64,000 bases of DNA from Symbiobacterium thermophilum IAM 14863 (GTDB lineage Bacteria; Bacillota; Sulfobacillia; Symbiobacteriales; Symbiobacteriaceae): the NCBI RefSeq assembly GCF_000009905.1, contig NC_006177.1:2232001-2296000 (forward strand), in the 5' to 3' direction. The notes under the pieces are model-generated. The model saw only the letters and a program-made list of their open reading frames with translations. It was not told the origin of the DNA and ran no database searches. Below, piece by piece: positions 51,571 through 60,293 of this stretch (the stretch's first letter is position 1; each line of letters begins with the position of its first letter). Position numbers and translations under genes: made by a program.

Positions 51571-53415
51571 TTACCAGACGAGGATCCGGTTGAAGAGCCC
51601 GCCCAGGAAGATGGCGAGGAAGATGTCCGCCACCCAGATGGCGGCTCCCTGCCGCTTCCCCCGTTCCTTGAACATGATCATGATCGACGCGATGCACGGC
51701 GTGAACAGGGTGATGGTCAGCACGGCCACCATCACCTGATGCGGGTTGAGCGCCAGGTCGAACAGCCCGGCTGCGCCGAAGTCCCGCCGGACGAAGCCCA
51801 TGATGAACGCCTGCGCCGCCTCCCGCGGCAGCCCCAGCCACCCCTCGGTGATCGGCGCCAGCCCGTTGGCCAGCGCAGCCAGGAGGCCGGTCTGCTCCAT
51901 GACGGAGATCAGCAGCGCCCCGATGACGAAGAAAATCCATGCCTCAGAAACGAAGCCCTTGGTCTTCAGAAAGGTCTTCTGCAGCACGTTCTTGATGCGG
52001 GGGAGCCGGAGCGGCGGCAGGTCGATCAGCAGGTCCGACGACTCGCCTGGCAGCAGCCGGTTCAGGACCACGCCGGCGAGGCCGTAGACCAGCAGCAGGA
52101 CGGCGACGAAGGTGAACAGGTAGGCCGGACCCAGCGGCGCCAGCATGACGGTGATCACCGCCAGCTGGGCCGAACAGGGGATGGCCAGCGAAAGCAGGAA
52201 CGTGGCGATGGTCCGCTCCCGCTGCGTGCCCATGAGCCGGGTCGTCACGGTCGCCATCGTGACGCAGCCGAACCCGAGGATGGTGGGGATGATGGCCCGG
52301 CCGTTCAGGCCGACGAAGTTCATCAGCCGGTCGACCAGCACGGCAATCCGGGGCAGGTAGCCCGAGTCCTCCGCCAGGGCCAGGAACAGGTAAAACCCCA
52401 ATACCAGCGGCAAGAGGAGCCCCACCAGGTAGGCCACGGTCATCGTGAGCAGGCCGAACTCGCCCACCAGGATCTGGCCGAGGAACGAGTCCACGGGGAC
52501 GACCCGGCCGACCAGGCCGGTCATCCAGGGCACGTAGTACTCGCCCATCCAGACCCCTTCGGTGACCTCCACCACGTCCTGGGCGACCCATACGCCCAGC
52601 ACCTGGTACATCAGCAGGAGGAAGAGGGCCAGGAACGCCAGCCCCCCGACGGGATGGAGCATCCAGCGGCTCAACCGCGTGGCCAGGGAAGCGCCGGCCT
52701 GGGTCTCGGAGACAACCCGCTCGGCGATCTCGTCCGCCCGGCGCCGGCGGGCCCGGTACATCTCCTCCCGCAGGCCGGGTCCAGGCCGGCCGATGCGCTC
52801 GCAGGTCTGCGGGTCGTCCTCCAGCCAGAGCACGCCGTCGACCTGCGGCAGGTCCTCAGGGAGCCGGCTCGCCACCTCCGGCGTGGGCCGGCCGCGGCGT
52901 GCCCGCCGGATCGCCTCCTTCAACTCGGCGATCCCCTCGCCCCTCACGGCCACCGTCGGGATCACCTCGACGCCCAGCTCCTCCGCGAGCCGGGCCACGT
53001 CGATCTGCAGCCCGTTCGCCCGGGCCTCGTCCATCAGGTTCAGGGCCACCACCGCGGGGAAGCCCATGTCGAGGATCTGCTGGGTCAGGAACAGGTCCCG
53101 GTCCAGGTGGGCGGCGTCCACGACGTTGACGACGATGTCGGCCTCGAGAATCATGTCCCGGGCGACCCGCTCCTCCTCGTTGAAGGCGGAGACGCCGTAC
53201 ACGCCCGGGGTGTCGTAGATGCCGAGATCGTCCATGCGGCCGGACGCGATGTCCACCGTGGTTCCGGGGTAGTTGGAGACCTCCACATAAATGCCCGTTA
53301 GGGCATGAAAAATCGCGGACTTGCCCACGTTGGGGTTGCCGACCAGCACCACCTTGGGCGCATGGCCGGGCAGCGCGACGCTGGGGCTTGGGCCGTGGCA
53401 GGGTGCCTGGGCCAT
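51571..53415 (-). CDS. feoB: Ferrous iron transport protein B
   Basis: A 614-residue Fe2+ transporter with an N-terminal G protein: G1 GNPNVGKS, PGTTVD, G3 DTPGVYG, G4 NLMDEA. A short linker follows, then membrane helices with two Gate motifs around FGCVTMATVTTR and LAIPCSAQLAVITV, and FTPCIASIMIM near the end. The GTPase-linked spacer and the membrane part are compact compared with the about 770 residues of E. coli FeoB. ATG start with GGAGGG. It follows feoA by three bases. The promoter region has a Fur-box-like site, fitting iron repression. Confidence 0.96.
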   Translation of the reverse strand: MAQAPCHGPSPSVALPGHAPKVVLVGNPNVGKSAIFHALTGIYVEVSNYPGTTVDIASGRMDDLGIYDTPGVYGVSAFNEEERVARDMILEADIVVNVVDAAHLDRDLFLTQQILDMGFPAVVALNLMDEARANGLQIDVARLAEELGVEVIPTVAVRGEGIAELKEAIRRARRGRPTPEVASRLPEDLPQVDGVLWLEDDPQTCERIGRPGPGLREEMYRARRRRADEIAERVVSETQAGASLATRLSRWMLHPVGGLAFLALFLLLMYQVLGVWVAQDVVEVTEGVWMGEYYVPWMTGLVGRVVPVDSFLGQILVGEFGLLTMTVAYLVGLLLPLVLGFYLFLALAEDSGYLPRIAVLVDRLMNFVGLNGRAIIPTILGFGCVTMATVTTRLMGTQRERTIATFLLSLAIPCSAQLAVITVMLAPLGPAYLFTFVAVLLLVYGLAGVVLNRLLPGESSDLLIDLPPLRLPRIKNVLQKTFLKTKGFVSEAWIFFVIGALLISVMEQTGLLAALANGLAPITEGWLGLPREAAQAFIMGFVRRDFGAAGLFDLALNPHQVMVAVLTITLFTPCIASIMIMFKERGKRQGAAIWVADIFLAIFLGGLFNRILVW

Positions 53416-53418
53416 CGC

Positions 53419-53643
53419 TTATCCCTCCACTAACTCGACTGTAATGCGATGCGCCAGGCTGCGACCCAGGGCCATCTCCTGCTTTCCCTTCCGCACCACC
53501 ACGGGGCCGCCGGGAAGCACCGTCTGGCAGGACGCGCGGCTGCCCTCGGCGATGCCGAACCGGATGGCAGCCAGCCGGGCGGCGGGGTCGTCGATGCTGC
53601 GAATGAGGAACGTCTGTCCGGGCTTCGTCTGATCCAGCGTCAT
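53419..53643 (-). CDS. feoA: Ferrous iron transport protein A
   Basis: A 74-residue SH3-like protein of the FeoA family: MTLDQTKPGQTFLIRSIDD, a middle AAIRFGIAEGSRASC loop (the family usually has LRELGI..G) and a C-terminal SLAHRITVEL strand. FeoA stimulates FeoB. ATG 53643 is behind GGAGGGG; GTG 53649 lies within the ribosome site. It heads the feoA-feoB-small-gene operon. Confidence 0.92.
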   Translation of the reverse strand: MTLDQTKPGQTFLIRSIDDPAARLAAIRFGIAEGSRASCQTVLPGGPVVVRKGKQEMALGRSLAHRITVELVEG

Positions 53644-53660
53644 GGGCACCCCTCCGCAAA

Positions 53661-53675
53661 TGAGAATCGTTATCG
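53661..53675 (-). promoter_or_regulatory. Fur-box-like operator upstream of feoA
   Basis: TGAGAAT-C-GTTATCG matches the 7-1-7 Fur box (TGATAAT-N-ATTATCA) at 11 of 14 defined positions. It lies between the feoA promoter and its ribosome site. Confidence 0.6.
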
Positions 53676-53684
53676 TCCGCCCCT

Positions 53685-53714
53685 ATTGTCGCAGGTTCAC
53701 ACCTGGACATTCAA
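53685..53714 (-). promoter_or_regulatory. feoA promoter candidate with an inverted repeat in the spacer
   Basis: On the minus strand TTGAAT (53714-53709), 18 bases, GACAAT (53690-53685). The spacer contains CAGGT-TCAC-ACCTG (53692-53705, plus-strand reading), a possible second operator. Confidence 0.5.
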
Positions 53715-53934
53715 GACTCCGAGAGGAGCATTTCCGGCTAGGCTCATCGGGTACAGGCTGTAGATCGCCGGCACCCGGTCTATTCCACCCCGGCCAAAGA
53801 GCGCCAACCGCCCGACAGACGGCGGTCGGCAGGGTCCGGCCCGTGCAGTCGCCAATAGTACTTTTGTGCCTCCCGCACATTTCGTTTATTGGACTACAAT
53901 GTTGAGACGAATGCTTCGTCAGGGGGGGAGAGGC

Positions 53935-55773
53935 GTGCCGGTCGGCGAAGCGCTGGTTCTGCCCGCGGTTGCGCTGGGCGTGGGCTTCCACCTGGCGGTC
54001 AGCTGGGCCCTGCTCTGGCGGTACTACCAGGCCCAGGAGCGCTCTCTGCTCATCTGGGGCCTGGGCTGGCTGGTGCTGACCATCCACGTGCTCGGCATGT
54101 TCCTGACGGAGATGGGCGTCCCGGGCGCCTCGCTGCTGCGGGACATCGCCTTCGCGGCGGCCGCGCTGGCCTTCCTGGGCGGCCAGGCGGAGCGCAGCGG
54201 CCGCCGGGCCGACGGCCTGCGTCGCATGGCCCTGGTCTGCATGCTCGGCCTCAGCGCCGCCTTCGTCCTGGGCGTGGTCCTGAGCGACCCGGTCGGCGTC
54301 ACCGCGACCGGCGTGGTGGTCATCGCCCTGGGCGCCTGCGCCTGGCTGGCCTACCCGACCGCCGCCGAAGGGCGCAGCCTCCCGCAGTGGCTGCTCTTCA
54401 GCGGCTTTTGCACCGGTGCCCTGCGGGCGGCCGTCGCAGCCCTGCCCATGCCCACGCTGAACCTGGAGATCGTCACCCACGCCCTCTTCTCCCTTCTCTT
54501 CTCCGCCGCCGTCACGTGGCAGTCGTGGGAGCACGAGCGGGCCGTCCGGCTCTTCTCCCGCACTCTGGAGCGGCTCAACCGGCCGCTGGGCCTGCAGGCC
54601 GCCCTGGATGAGGCCCTGCGGCTCGTGGCGGAGATGCTGAACGTCAAGGAGGGCTGGATCCTCCTGCGCACCGAGGGGCGGGGCGGCGCAGAGGGCGCCT
54701 GGACCATCGGCGCCGCCTACGGCTTCCCCGAGTGGGCGCAGGCGGGGGTGCAGGCGCAGCATTTCCCCATCGACCGCTGCCTGTGCCTCCGGCACCTCAC
54801 GGGCCCGACCCTGGTGACGCAGGTGCGGGACCTGGCCTGCGTCCGGGCCACCGCGGAGGTGGGCCACCCCAGCGGCCGCCACATCACCATCCCCCTGGGG
54901 CAGGGCGGCAAGGTGGCCGGCATCATGGTGCTGATGATCCCGCCTTCCCGCTACCTGAGCCCGAGCGACCGGGAGATCCTGACCGCCCTTGGGGAGCAGA
55001 TCGGCCTGGCCATTGACCGGGCCCGGCTCTACGACCAGCTGGCGGAAAAGGAGCGGCTGCGGGGGAGGCTGCTGGCGCGCCTCATCACTGCGCAGGAGGA
55101 CGAGCGCCGGCGGATTGCCCGGGAACTGCACGACGAGATCGGACAGGCGCTGACGGCGCTGGTGGTGACGCTGGACTTCCTGGTGCGCCACCCGCTGAGT
55201 GAGGAGATGCTGCGGCAGCGGCTCGTCGCGGTCAAGGAGATGGCCGAGACCGGGCTCACCGAGGTGCGGCGCGTGATCCACGAGATGCGGCCCACCGCGC
55301 TGGACGATCTGGGCCTGGAGGCGGCGATCCGCTGGCTGGTGCGCCGATACGAGGACGCCGGCCTGAAGATCGACGTGCAGATCGAGGGGCTCGAGGAGCG
55401 GCTGCCGGACTACATCGAGATCACGGTCTTCCGCCTCATTCAGGAGGCGTGCACCAACACGGTCAAACACGCCGCCGCCAGTCACATCCGCATTGCCCTC
55501 CGTCACCGGGGCAACTGGCTGACCGTCGAGGTGACGGACGACGGCAAGGGGTTCGACATCAAGCGGCGCGGCGAGGGCGTCGGCCTGACCGGCATCCGGG
55601 AGCGGGTGAGCCTGGCCGGCGGCAAGCTGACGATCGAATCCGGCCCCGACAGCGGAACTCGGGTGTACGCGGAACTGCCCGTGGAAGGAGCGATGCAGCG
55701 TGGCGATACGGGTGCTGATCTGCGACGACCACATGATGGTGCGCGAGGGCGTGCGCATGGTGCTGCAATCTGA
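53935..55773 (+). CDS. NarL-type sensor histidine kinase with GAF domain
   Basis: A 612-residue sensor with about seven N-terminal membrane helices (roughly 8-205), a GAF domain (about 235-385) holding clustered cysteines (CLCLRH, DLACV), then HisKA_3. The phosphorylated His399 lies in ARELHDEIGQALTAL. The HATPase has QEACTNTVKHAAA, DDGKGFD and GVGLTGIRERV. GTG 53935 is five bases after GGGGGAG. Its 3' end overlaps the response regulator by 74 bases, so its last 25 residues are encoded out of frame within that gene. LiaS/DegS-like architecture; the signal is unknown, and the GAF cysteines might bind a cofactor. Confidence 0.9.
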   Translation: MPVGEALVLPAVALGVGFHLAVSWALLWRYYQAQERSLLIWGLGWLVLTIHVLGMFLTEMGVPGASLLRDIAFAAAALAFLGGQAERSGRRADGLRRMALVCMLGLSAAFVLGVVLSDPVGVTATGVVVIALGACAWLAYPTAAEGRSLPQWLLFSGFCTGALRAAVAALPMPTLNLEIVTHALFSLLFSAAVTWQSWEHERAVRLFSRTLERLNRPLGLQAALDEALRLVAEMLNVKEGWILLRTEGRGGAEGAWTIGAAYGFPEWAQAGVQAQHFPIDRCLCLRHLTGPTLVTQVRDLACVRATAEVGHPSGRHITIPLGQGGKVAGIMVLMIPPSRYLSPSDREILTALGEQIGLAIDRARLYDQLAEKERLRGRLLARLITAQEDERRRIARELHDEIGQALTALVVTLDFLVRHPLSEEMLRQRLVAVKEMAETGLTEVRRVIHEMRPTALDDLGLEAAIRWLVRRYEDAGLKIDVQIEGLEERLPDYIEITVFRLIQEACTNTVKHAAASHIRIALRHRGNWLTVEVTDDGKGFDIKRRGEGVGLTGIRERVSLAGGKLTIESGPDSGTRVYAELPVEGAMQRGDTGADLRRPHDGARGRAHGAAI

Positions 55774-56353
55774 GCCGGACCTGGAGCTGGTCGGCGAGGC
55801 CGGCCGCGGCGAGGAAGCGGTGGAGCTCACCAAGGCGCTGAAGCCCGACGTGGTCATCATGGACATCTCGCTGCCCGACATGAGCGGCATCGAGGCGACC
55901 AGGCTGATCAAGGAGGCCGTCCCGGAGACCCGGGTCATCGGGCTGACGATGCACGAGGAAGAGCCCTTCGTGCTGGAGTTTCTGCGCGCGGGGGCGGACG
56001 CGTACATCGTCAAGCGATCTGCGGCGGCCGACCTGGTGGGTGCGATCCGCGCCGTGATGGAGGGCCAGGCCGTGCTGGACCCGGCCGTCACCCGGGCCGT
56101 GGTCGAGGGCTATGTCTCCCGGCCGGGCCGGGCCGTCGGCCAGCCGGAGGAGCCCTGCCCGCTCACGCCCCGGGAGCGGGAGATCCTGGTGCTCATCGCC
56201 GAGGGGCTCACCAACGCCGAGATCGCCCGCCGGCTGTACATCAGCGAGAAGACCGTGCAGACGCACCGGTCCAACATGCTGGACAAGCTGGGCATCCATG
56301 ACCGCACCGAGCTGGTGCGGTACGCCATCCGGCAGGGCCTGGTGGAGCCGTAG
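55700..56353 (+). CDS. NarL/DegU-type response regulator
   Basis: A 217-residue regulator. The receiver domain has acidic pocket DD (9-10), phospho-acceptor Asp55 (VVIMDISLPD) and Lys of VKRSA. A LuxR-type helix-turn-helix occupies about 150-217 (LTPREREILVLIAEGLTNAE, KTVQTHRSNMLDKLGI). GTG start at 55700 is nine bases after AAGGAG, inside the 3' end of the kinase gene, so kinase and regulator are translationally coupled. Targets unknown. Confidence 0.95.
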   Translation: MAIRVLICDDHMMVREGVRMVLQSEPDLELVGEAGRGEEAVELTKALKPDVVIMDISLPDMSGIEATRLIKEAVPETRVIGLTMHEEEPFVLEFLRAGADAYIVKRSAAADLVGAIRAVMEGQAVLDPAVTRAVVEGYVSRPGRAVGQPEEPCPLTPREREILVLIAEGLTNAEIARRLYISEKTVQTHRSNMLDKLGIHDRTELVRYAIRQGLVEP

Positions 56354-56367
56354 TCCCGGCCTGCGGA

Positions 56368-56396
56368 TTGACAGAACCCGGGGCCTGTCTTAGAAT
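56368..56396 (+). promoter_or_regulatory. Consensus sigma-A promoter for the DedA gene
   Basis: A perfect TTGACA (56368-56373), 17 bases, TAGAAT (56391-56396), 38 bases before the DedA start. Confidence 0.85.
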
Positions 56397-56433
56397 TCAC
56401 TTGCACAATCGGTTCCACAGATAGGAGTCGCAC

Positions 56434-57036
56434 ATGGACTGGACCACCAGGATCATGGAGGCGTTCGGGTACCCCGGCATCGTCCTCGTCGTCCTCATCG
56501 AAAACCTGTTTCCGCCCATACCGTCGGAGATCGTGCTGCCCTTCGCCGGCTTCATGACGACGCAGGGCAGCCTTACGTTGTTCGGCGTCGTGCTGGCGGC
56601 GACGGTCGGCTCGGTGCTGGGGGCGGTGGCGCTCTACGGCGTCGGCCTTTGGTTCGGGCGCGACCGCATCTACTGGATCGTGCGCCGGTACGGCCGCTGG
56701 CTGACCGTCACGGAGGCGGACGTGCAGCGCACGGAGGACTGGTTCGAGCGCTACGGCATGTGGACCGTCTTCTTCTGCCGCATGGTGCCGATCATGCGCA
56801 GCCTCATCTCGATCCCGGCCGGCCTGGTGCGCATGAACATGGGGCTGTTCGTCGTCTACACGGCCATCGGTTCGGCCGTCTGGAACCTGGTGCTGGTCGG
56901 ACTGGGGGCGGCGCTGGGCGCCACCTGGGACCGGGTGTCCCACTGGGTCAGCATCTACCAGGACGTGGTGATCGCCGTCCTGCTCCTGGGCGCGGCCGCC
57001 TTCCTCCTCTACCGGCTGCTGCGCAGGCGGAAGTAG
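56434..57036 (+). CDS. DedA-family membrane protein
   Basis: A 200-residue VTT-domain protein with re-entrant and transmembrane helices. It has ENLFPPIPSEIVLPFAGF near the start and the basic signature FFCRMVPIMRSLISIPAGLVRM. Family members flip undecaprenyl phosphate (UptA/PopT) or phospholipids and support envelope homeostasis. ATG with AGATAGGAG. It has its own promoter and terminator, so it is monocistronic. Which lipid it handles is not readable. Confidence 0.93.
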   Translation: MDWTTRIMEAFGYPGIVLVVLIENLFPPIPSEIVLPFAGFMTTQGSLTLFGVVLAATVGSVLGAVALYGVGLWFGRDRIYWIVRRYGRWLTVTEADVQRTEDWFERYGMWTVFFCRMVPIMRSLISIPAGLVRMNMGLFVVYTAIGSAVWNLVLVGLGAALGATWDRVSHWVSIYQDVVIAVLLLGAAAFLLYRLLRRRK

Positions 57037-57062
57037 GGCGGAGAAGACGTCCCCCAATGCCC

Positions 57063-57097
57063 GGAGCCGGTGCCGCGCATGCGGCACCGGCTCCTTT
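57063..57097 (+). terminator. Rho-independent terminator
   Basis: Perfect 14-bp arms GGAGCCGGTGCCGC and complement, loop GCAT, then TTT. It ends the DedA message and also faces the convergent small gene. Confidence 0.85.
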
Positions 57098-57115
57098 CGT
57101 GTTGCCCTCTGCGCT

Positions 57116-57340
57116 TCAGCGCCTGCGGCGGGACGGCCCCGACCGCAGAACCAGCTCGACGCTGCCGTCTTCGCCCACTTCCGGTGTGTAGCGGTTCCCC
57201 TCGGAATCGCTCACCTGGAGCCGCTCGATGTACCAGGGCCCCCGGCTCTCGACCAGGGCCTGGAGCTTGCTCACCACGTCCTCCCGGCTGATGGCGAGCG
57301 TCTTGCCGCCTCCATGCTCCATGATCGACCAAACGTCCAC
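57116..57340 (-). CDS. Small soluble protein of unknown function
   Basis: A 74-residue protein beginning MDVWSIMEHGGGKTLAISRE, continuing VSKLQALVESRGPWYIERLQ and ending in a basic RSGPSRRRR tail. It looks like a compact alpha/beta domain; no family recognised. GTG 57340 is five bases after GGGGGAG. It stands alone between DedA and a divergent DUF2325 gene. Confidence 0.6.
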   Translation of the reverse strand: MDVWSIMEHGGGKTLAISREDVVSKLQALVESRGPWYIERLQVSDSEGNRYTPEVGEDGSVELVLRSGPSRRRR

Positions 57341-57599
57341 CGGAACTCCCCCTTTCCCCACAGATCCGGCCCGGCCTGTTGGAGCGCGCTCCCCCCGGCC
57401 GGCCTGCGGTATACACGCGCTGCGGCTGGGCGCCGACGCGGGACCGGCTGCGGCACCGGTCGCGCCGTCGGCGCGAACCCTCCGCACCGCAGTGCGACGG
57501 ATGACCTTCCTATCTTACACCAGTTGCGGTGGCAGGCACAACCCTGAGCCGCACCGCACCCACGTCGGGAGACGTCTCAACGATTAGGAGGTGTGGGCA

Positions 57600-57914
57600 G
57601 TGGTCCTCGTCATCGGCGGCGATCACCTGGGCTCCATCGACGAACACCTGCGCCGGCTCGGCTACCGGTCCGTGAAGCACGTCACGGGGCGGAGCGAGCG
57701 GCGCGTCGAGATCCCGTCCGGCACGGAGCTGGTCGTCGTGCTGATCGATTACGTCAACCACAACCTCGCCAGGTGGGTCAAACAGCAGGCCAAGGCGCGG
57801 GGGCTGCCGATCATCTTCTCCCGCCGCTCCTGGAGTTCCATCTGCGCCTCGCTCCGGAACTGCGAGGACTGCCCGCACCGCAAGGGCTGTCTGGACTCCT
57901 CCGCCGCCTCATGA
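57600..57914 (+). CDS. DUF2325 protein
   Basis: A 104-residue Rossmann-like protein opening VVLVIGGDHLGSIDEHLRRL, with VLIDYVNHNLARWVKQQAKA, LPIIFSRRSW and a C-terminal cysteine cluster CEDCPHRKGC. These are the marks of DUF2325, a family common in Firmicutes with no established function. The Cys cluster may bind a metal. GTG 57600 is eight bases after AGGAGG; GTG 57591 abuts it. Followed by a strong terminator. Confidence 0.85.
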   Translation: MVLVIGGDHLGSIDEHLRRLGYRSVKHVTGRSERRVEIPSGTELVVVLIDYVNHNLARWVKQQAKARGLPIIFSRRSWSSICASLRNCEDCPHRKGCLDSSAAS

Positions 57915-57923
57915 CGCGATCGA

Positions 57924-57955
57924 GGCCGCCATCCGGGATCGGGTGGCGGCCTTTT
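57924..57955 (+). terminator. Rho-independent terminator
   Basis: An 11-bp stem (GGCCGCCATCC with GGGTGGCGGCC, one G-T pair), a 6-base loop and TTTT, 10 bases after the DUF2325 stop. Confidence 0.85.
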
Positions 57956-57978
57956 CGTCTGTCCGGCCAACGGGTTCC

Positions 57979-58914
57979 TCAGGCGGTCCCCTGCCGCTGC
58001 ACGTGCTCGACGGCGTTCATGAACGTCTGCAGGACCTTGGGGTCGAACATCTCCCGCATCGGCCCCGCCATCGTGGCCAGCGCCTCCGTGGGGTGGATCC
58101 CCTCCCGGTAGACGCGGTCGGCGGTGAGGGCGTCGTACACGTCGGCTACCGTGCAGATGCGGGCGTAGAGATGGATCTGTTCGCCGGCCAGCCCCATCGG
58201 GTATCCCCTGCCGTCCCAGCGCTCGTGGTGCTGAAGCGCCACCAGCGCCACCTCGGGCGGCAGGTCCGGCTGCTCCCTGAGCAACACCCAGCCCAGGGTC
58301 GTGTGCCGCTTCATGACCTCGAGCTCCTCGGGCGTCAGCCTGTCGGGCTTGTTGAGGATCGCCGTCGGAATGCCGACCTTGCCCAGGTCGTGGAGCAGCG
58401 CGCCCATCGCCAGGTCGACCAGGGCGCTGCCCTGCAGCCCCATCGCCCGGCCGATCATGGTGGAGAGGAGACACACTTCCACCGAATGCAGCAATGTGTA
58501 CTCATCGGCCTGCCTGAGCTCCTGCAGGGGCAGCGCCGCGGCCGGGTGGGTGAGGACCTCGCGCACGACGCCCACCACCGCCCGGCGGATACCGCTGGTG
58601 TCCAGCTCCAGCTCCGGCAGACGCACGGTGGCGGTGGCCTGCTCCATCGTCCGTCGCAGGCCGTCCGTGAACTGCCTGAGCTCCTGGGTCACCTCGCGCC
58701 GGAGACGCAGAGAAAGCTCCGGCGCCGGCTTGGGCGGCGACGTGTCCGGCACGTAAACCGCCTCGACGCCGTGCTGCCTGAGCTGCCAGATGTAGTTGCG
58801 GTTGAGTCGCACTCCGGTCGAAAGCAGGACTCGGCCGTCCTCGCTCAGCACGTCCCTCGCCAGAAGATCACCGGGCTGCAGCTCGGCTACCGGTACCCGT
58901 CGGACCTTCGCCAC
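57979..58914 (-). CDS. HD-GYP domain c-di-GMP phosphodiesterase
   Basis: A 311-residue protein. An N-terminal DUF3391-like segment (about 1-55) and a helical linker precede the HD-GYP domain. That domain holds HSVEVC, the catalytic HDLGKVGIP, KRHTTLGWVLL and HHERWDGRGYP, which is fully conserved. It should hydrolyse c-di-GMP to pGpG or GMP. GTG start behind GGGGAGG. It follows a paralogous HD-GYP gene by 26 bases, likely cotranscribed. Confidence 0.94.
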   Translation of the reverse strand: MAKVRRVPVAELQPGDLLARDVLSEDGRVLLSTGVRLNRNYIWQLRQHGVEAVYVPDTSPPKPAPELSLRLRREVTQELRQFTDGLRRTMEQATATVRLPELELDTSGIRRAVVGVVREVLTHPAAALPLQELRQADEYTLLHSVEVCLLSTMIGRAMGLQGSALVDLAMGALLHDLGKVGIPTAILNKPDRLTPEELEVMKRHTTLGWVLLREQPDLPPEVALVALQHHERWDGRGYPMGLAGEQIHLYARICTVADVYDALTADRVYREGIHPTEALATMAGPMREMFDPKVLQTFMNAVEHVQRQGTA

Positions 58915-58940
58915 AGTGCGTTCCTCCCCGGGGCGGGCGG

Positions 58941-60077
58941 CTAAACAGCCATCTCCCTCATGTACTGATCAGCGTCTTCGTGGACTTCGCGGATGATCTC
59001 CACGTGCCGCTCCCGGAACAGATCGATCTCATAGGGCTGCGGCGTGGGGGACCCGTCGGGCTCCAGCAGCACCCGTACCCGGGGCCGGTCGGCCCGTCCG
59101 CGCTCAGCGGCCACCACCACGGCCTTCCGCCCGCCGGTCAGCTCCACCATCGAGCCCACCGGCCAGGGCGCGATGCAGTTGAGGAACGCGAGCAGGAAGT
59201 GGGGATCGAAGAATCCGTGCATGGGGCCCGACAGCGATTCCAGCGCCATGGCGGGGCTGAGCCCCTTCCGGTAGATGCGGTCCGACGTCATCGCGTCGTA
59301 GCAGTCGACGATGGCGCACACCCGGGCATACCGGTAGATCTGGTTGTCGCGCAGGTTGTGCGGGTACCCGCCCCCGGCCCAGCGCTCGTGGTGCTGAAGC
59401 GCGACCACGGCCGCGGTGGGCGGGATCTCGGGCTGGTTCTTCAGGAGCTCCCAGCCCAGCACCGTGTGCCGCTTCATGATCTCCGCCTCTTCGGGCGTGA
59501 GCCGGTCGGGTTTGTTGAGGATCTCCGGCGGGATCGCCACCTTGCCGATGTCGTGCAGGAGCGTTCCCAGGGCGAGATCCCGCAGGTCGTCCAGTGAAAA
59601 CCCCAGCTCGATGCCGAGCAGGGTGGACAGGATGCAGACATTGACGGAGTGGCTGAGCGTGTACTGGTCGGCAGACCGGATGTCCACCAGGCTGACGGCC
59701 ACCTTGGGGTTGCTGAGCAGTTCCGCGATGATCTGGTCGATCGTCTGCTTCAGGCCGTCGGTGCGGATGGTGGGCGAGAAGTGGCGAAGGCCGGCGTGGG
59801 TCGCCTCGGCGAGGGCCGCCCGCACCTCCTCCATCGTCCTCTGCATCTGGTCCTTCAACTGGATCCGGGTCTCATCGGATACGACGTCCAGCGGCTCGAC
59901 GTCAGGCGCCAGCTCGTTGACGATGTACACGGTGGTGATGCCGTACGAAAGCAAGGGCCCGATGAAGGACTCCCTCAGCACCGTTCCCGCTTGCAGCAAC
60001 ACCTGGCCATTCGCAGAAAAGATCGTCTTCCCCAGTCTCATGCCGGCGCGGATGTCGGTCGTCGGGACCCGGTACAA
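58941..60077 (-). CDS. HD-GYP domain protein with altered GYP motif
   Basis: A 378-residue paralogue of the next gene. Its N-terminal 130 residues form the same kind of regulatory segment, followed by an HD-GYP domain (HSVNVC, LLHDIGKVAIP, KRHTVLGWELL) and a C-terminal extension of about 70 residues that resembles a small beta domain. The second motif reads HHERWAGGGYP: the Asp found in its partner (WDGRGYP) is Ala here. That may change metal binding or partner contacts. TTG 60077 is eight bases after CGGAGG. First gene of the pair. Confidence 0.9.
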   Translation of the reverse strand: MYRVPTTDIRAGMRLGKTIFSANGQVLLQAGTVLRESFIGPLLSYGITTVYIVNELAPDVEPLDVVSDETRIQLKDQMQRTMEEVRAALAEATHAGLRHFSPTIRTDGLKQTIDQIIAELLSNPKVAVSLVDIRSADQYTLSHSVNVCILSTLLGIELGFSLDDLRDLALGTLLHDIGKVAIPPEILNKPDRLTPEEAEIMKRHTVLGWELLKNQPEIPPTAAVVALQHHERWAGGGYPHNLRDNQIYRYARVCAIVDCYDAMTSDRIYRKGLSPAMALESLSGPMHGFFDPHFLLAFLNCIAPWPVGSMVELTGGRKAVVVAAERGRADRPRVRVLLEPDGSPTPQPYEIDLFRERHVEIIREVHEDADQYMREMAV

Positions 60078-60293
60078 AGTGTACACCTCCGGGTTGGAAG
60101 GACAGATGAGCGCCGCATCGCGGAGGATGCACGGTCCGCCTCCCCTGTTACGCACACACCAAAGGTACAAACATTAATGTATGGGTTATACACAATAGCG
60201 ACCTAATCCTTCTCCAACCCGGACCTTCATCGATTGGTTTTCCGTTTTTTGATATGTTGACTCCCTATAACTGTAAGTTCCCGCCGCCCTCTC

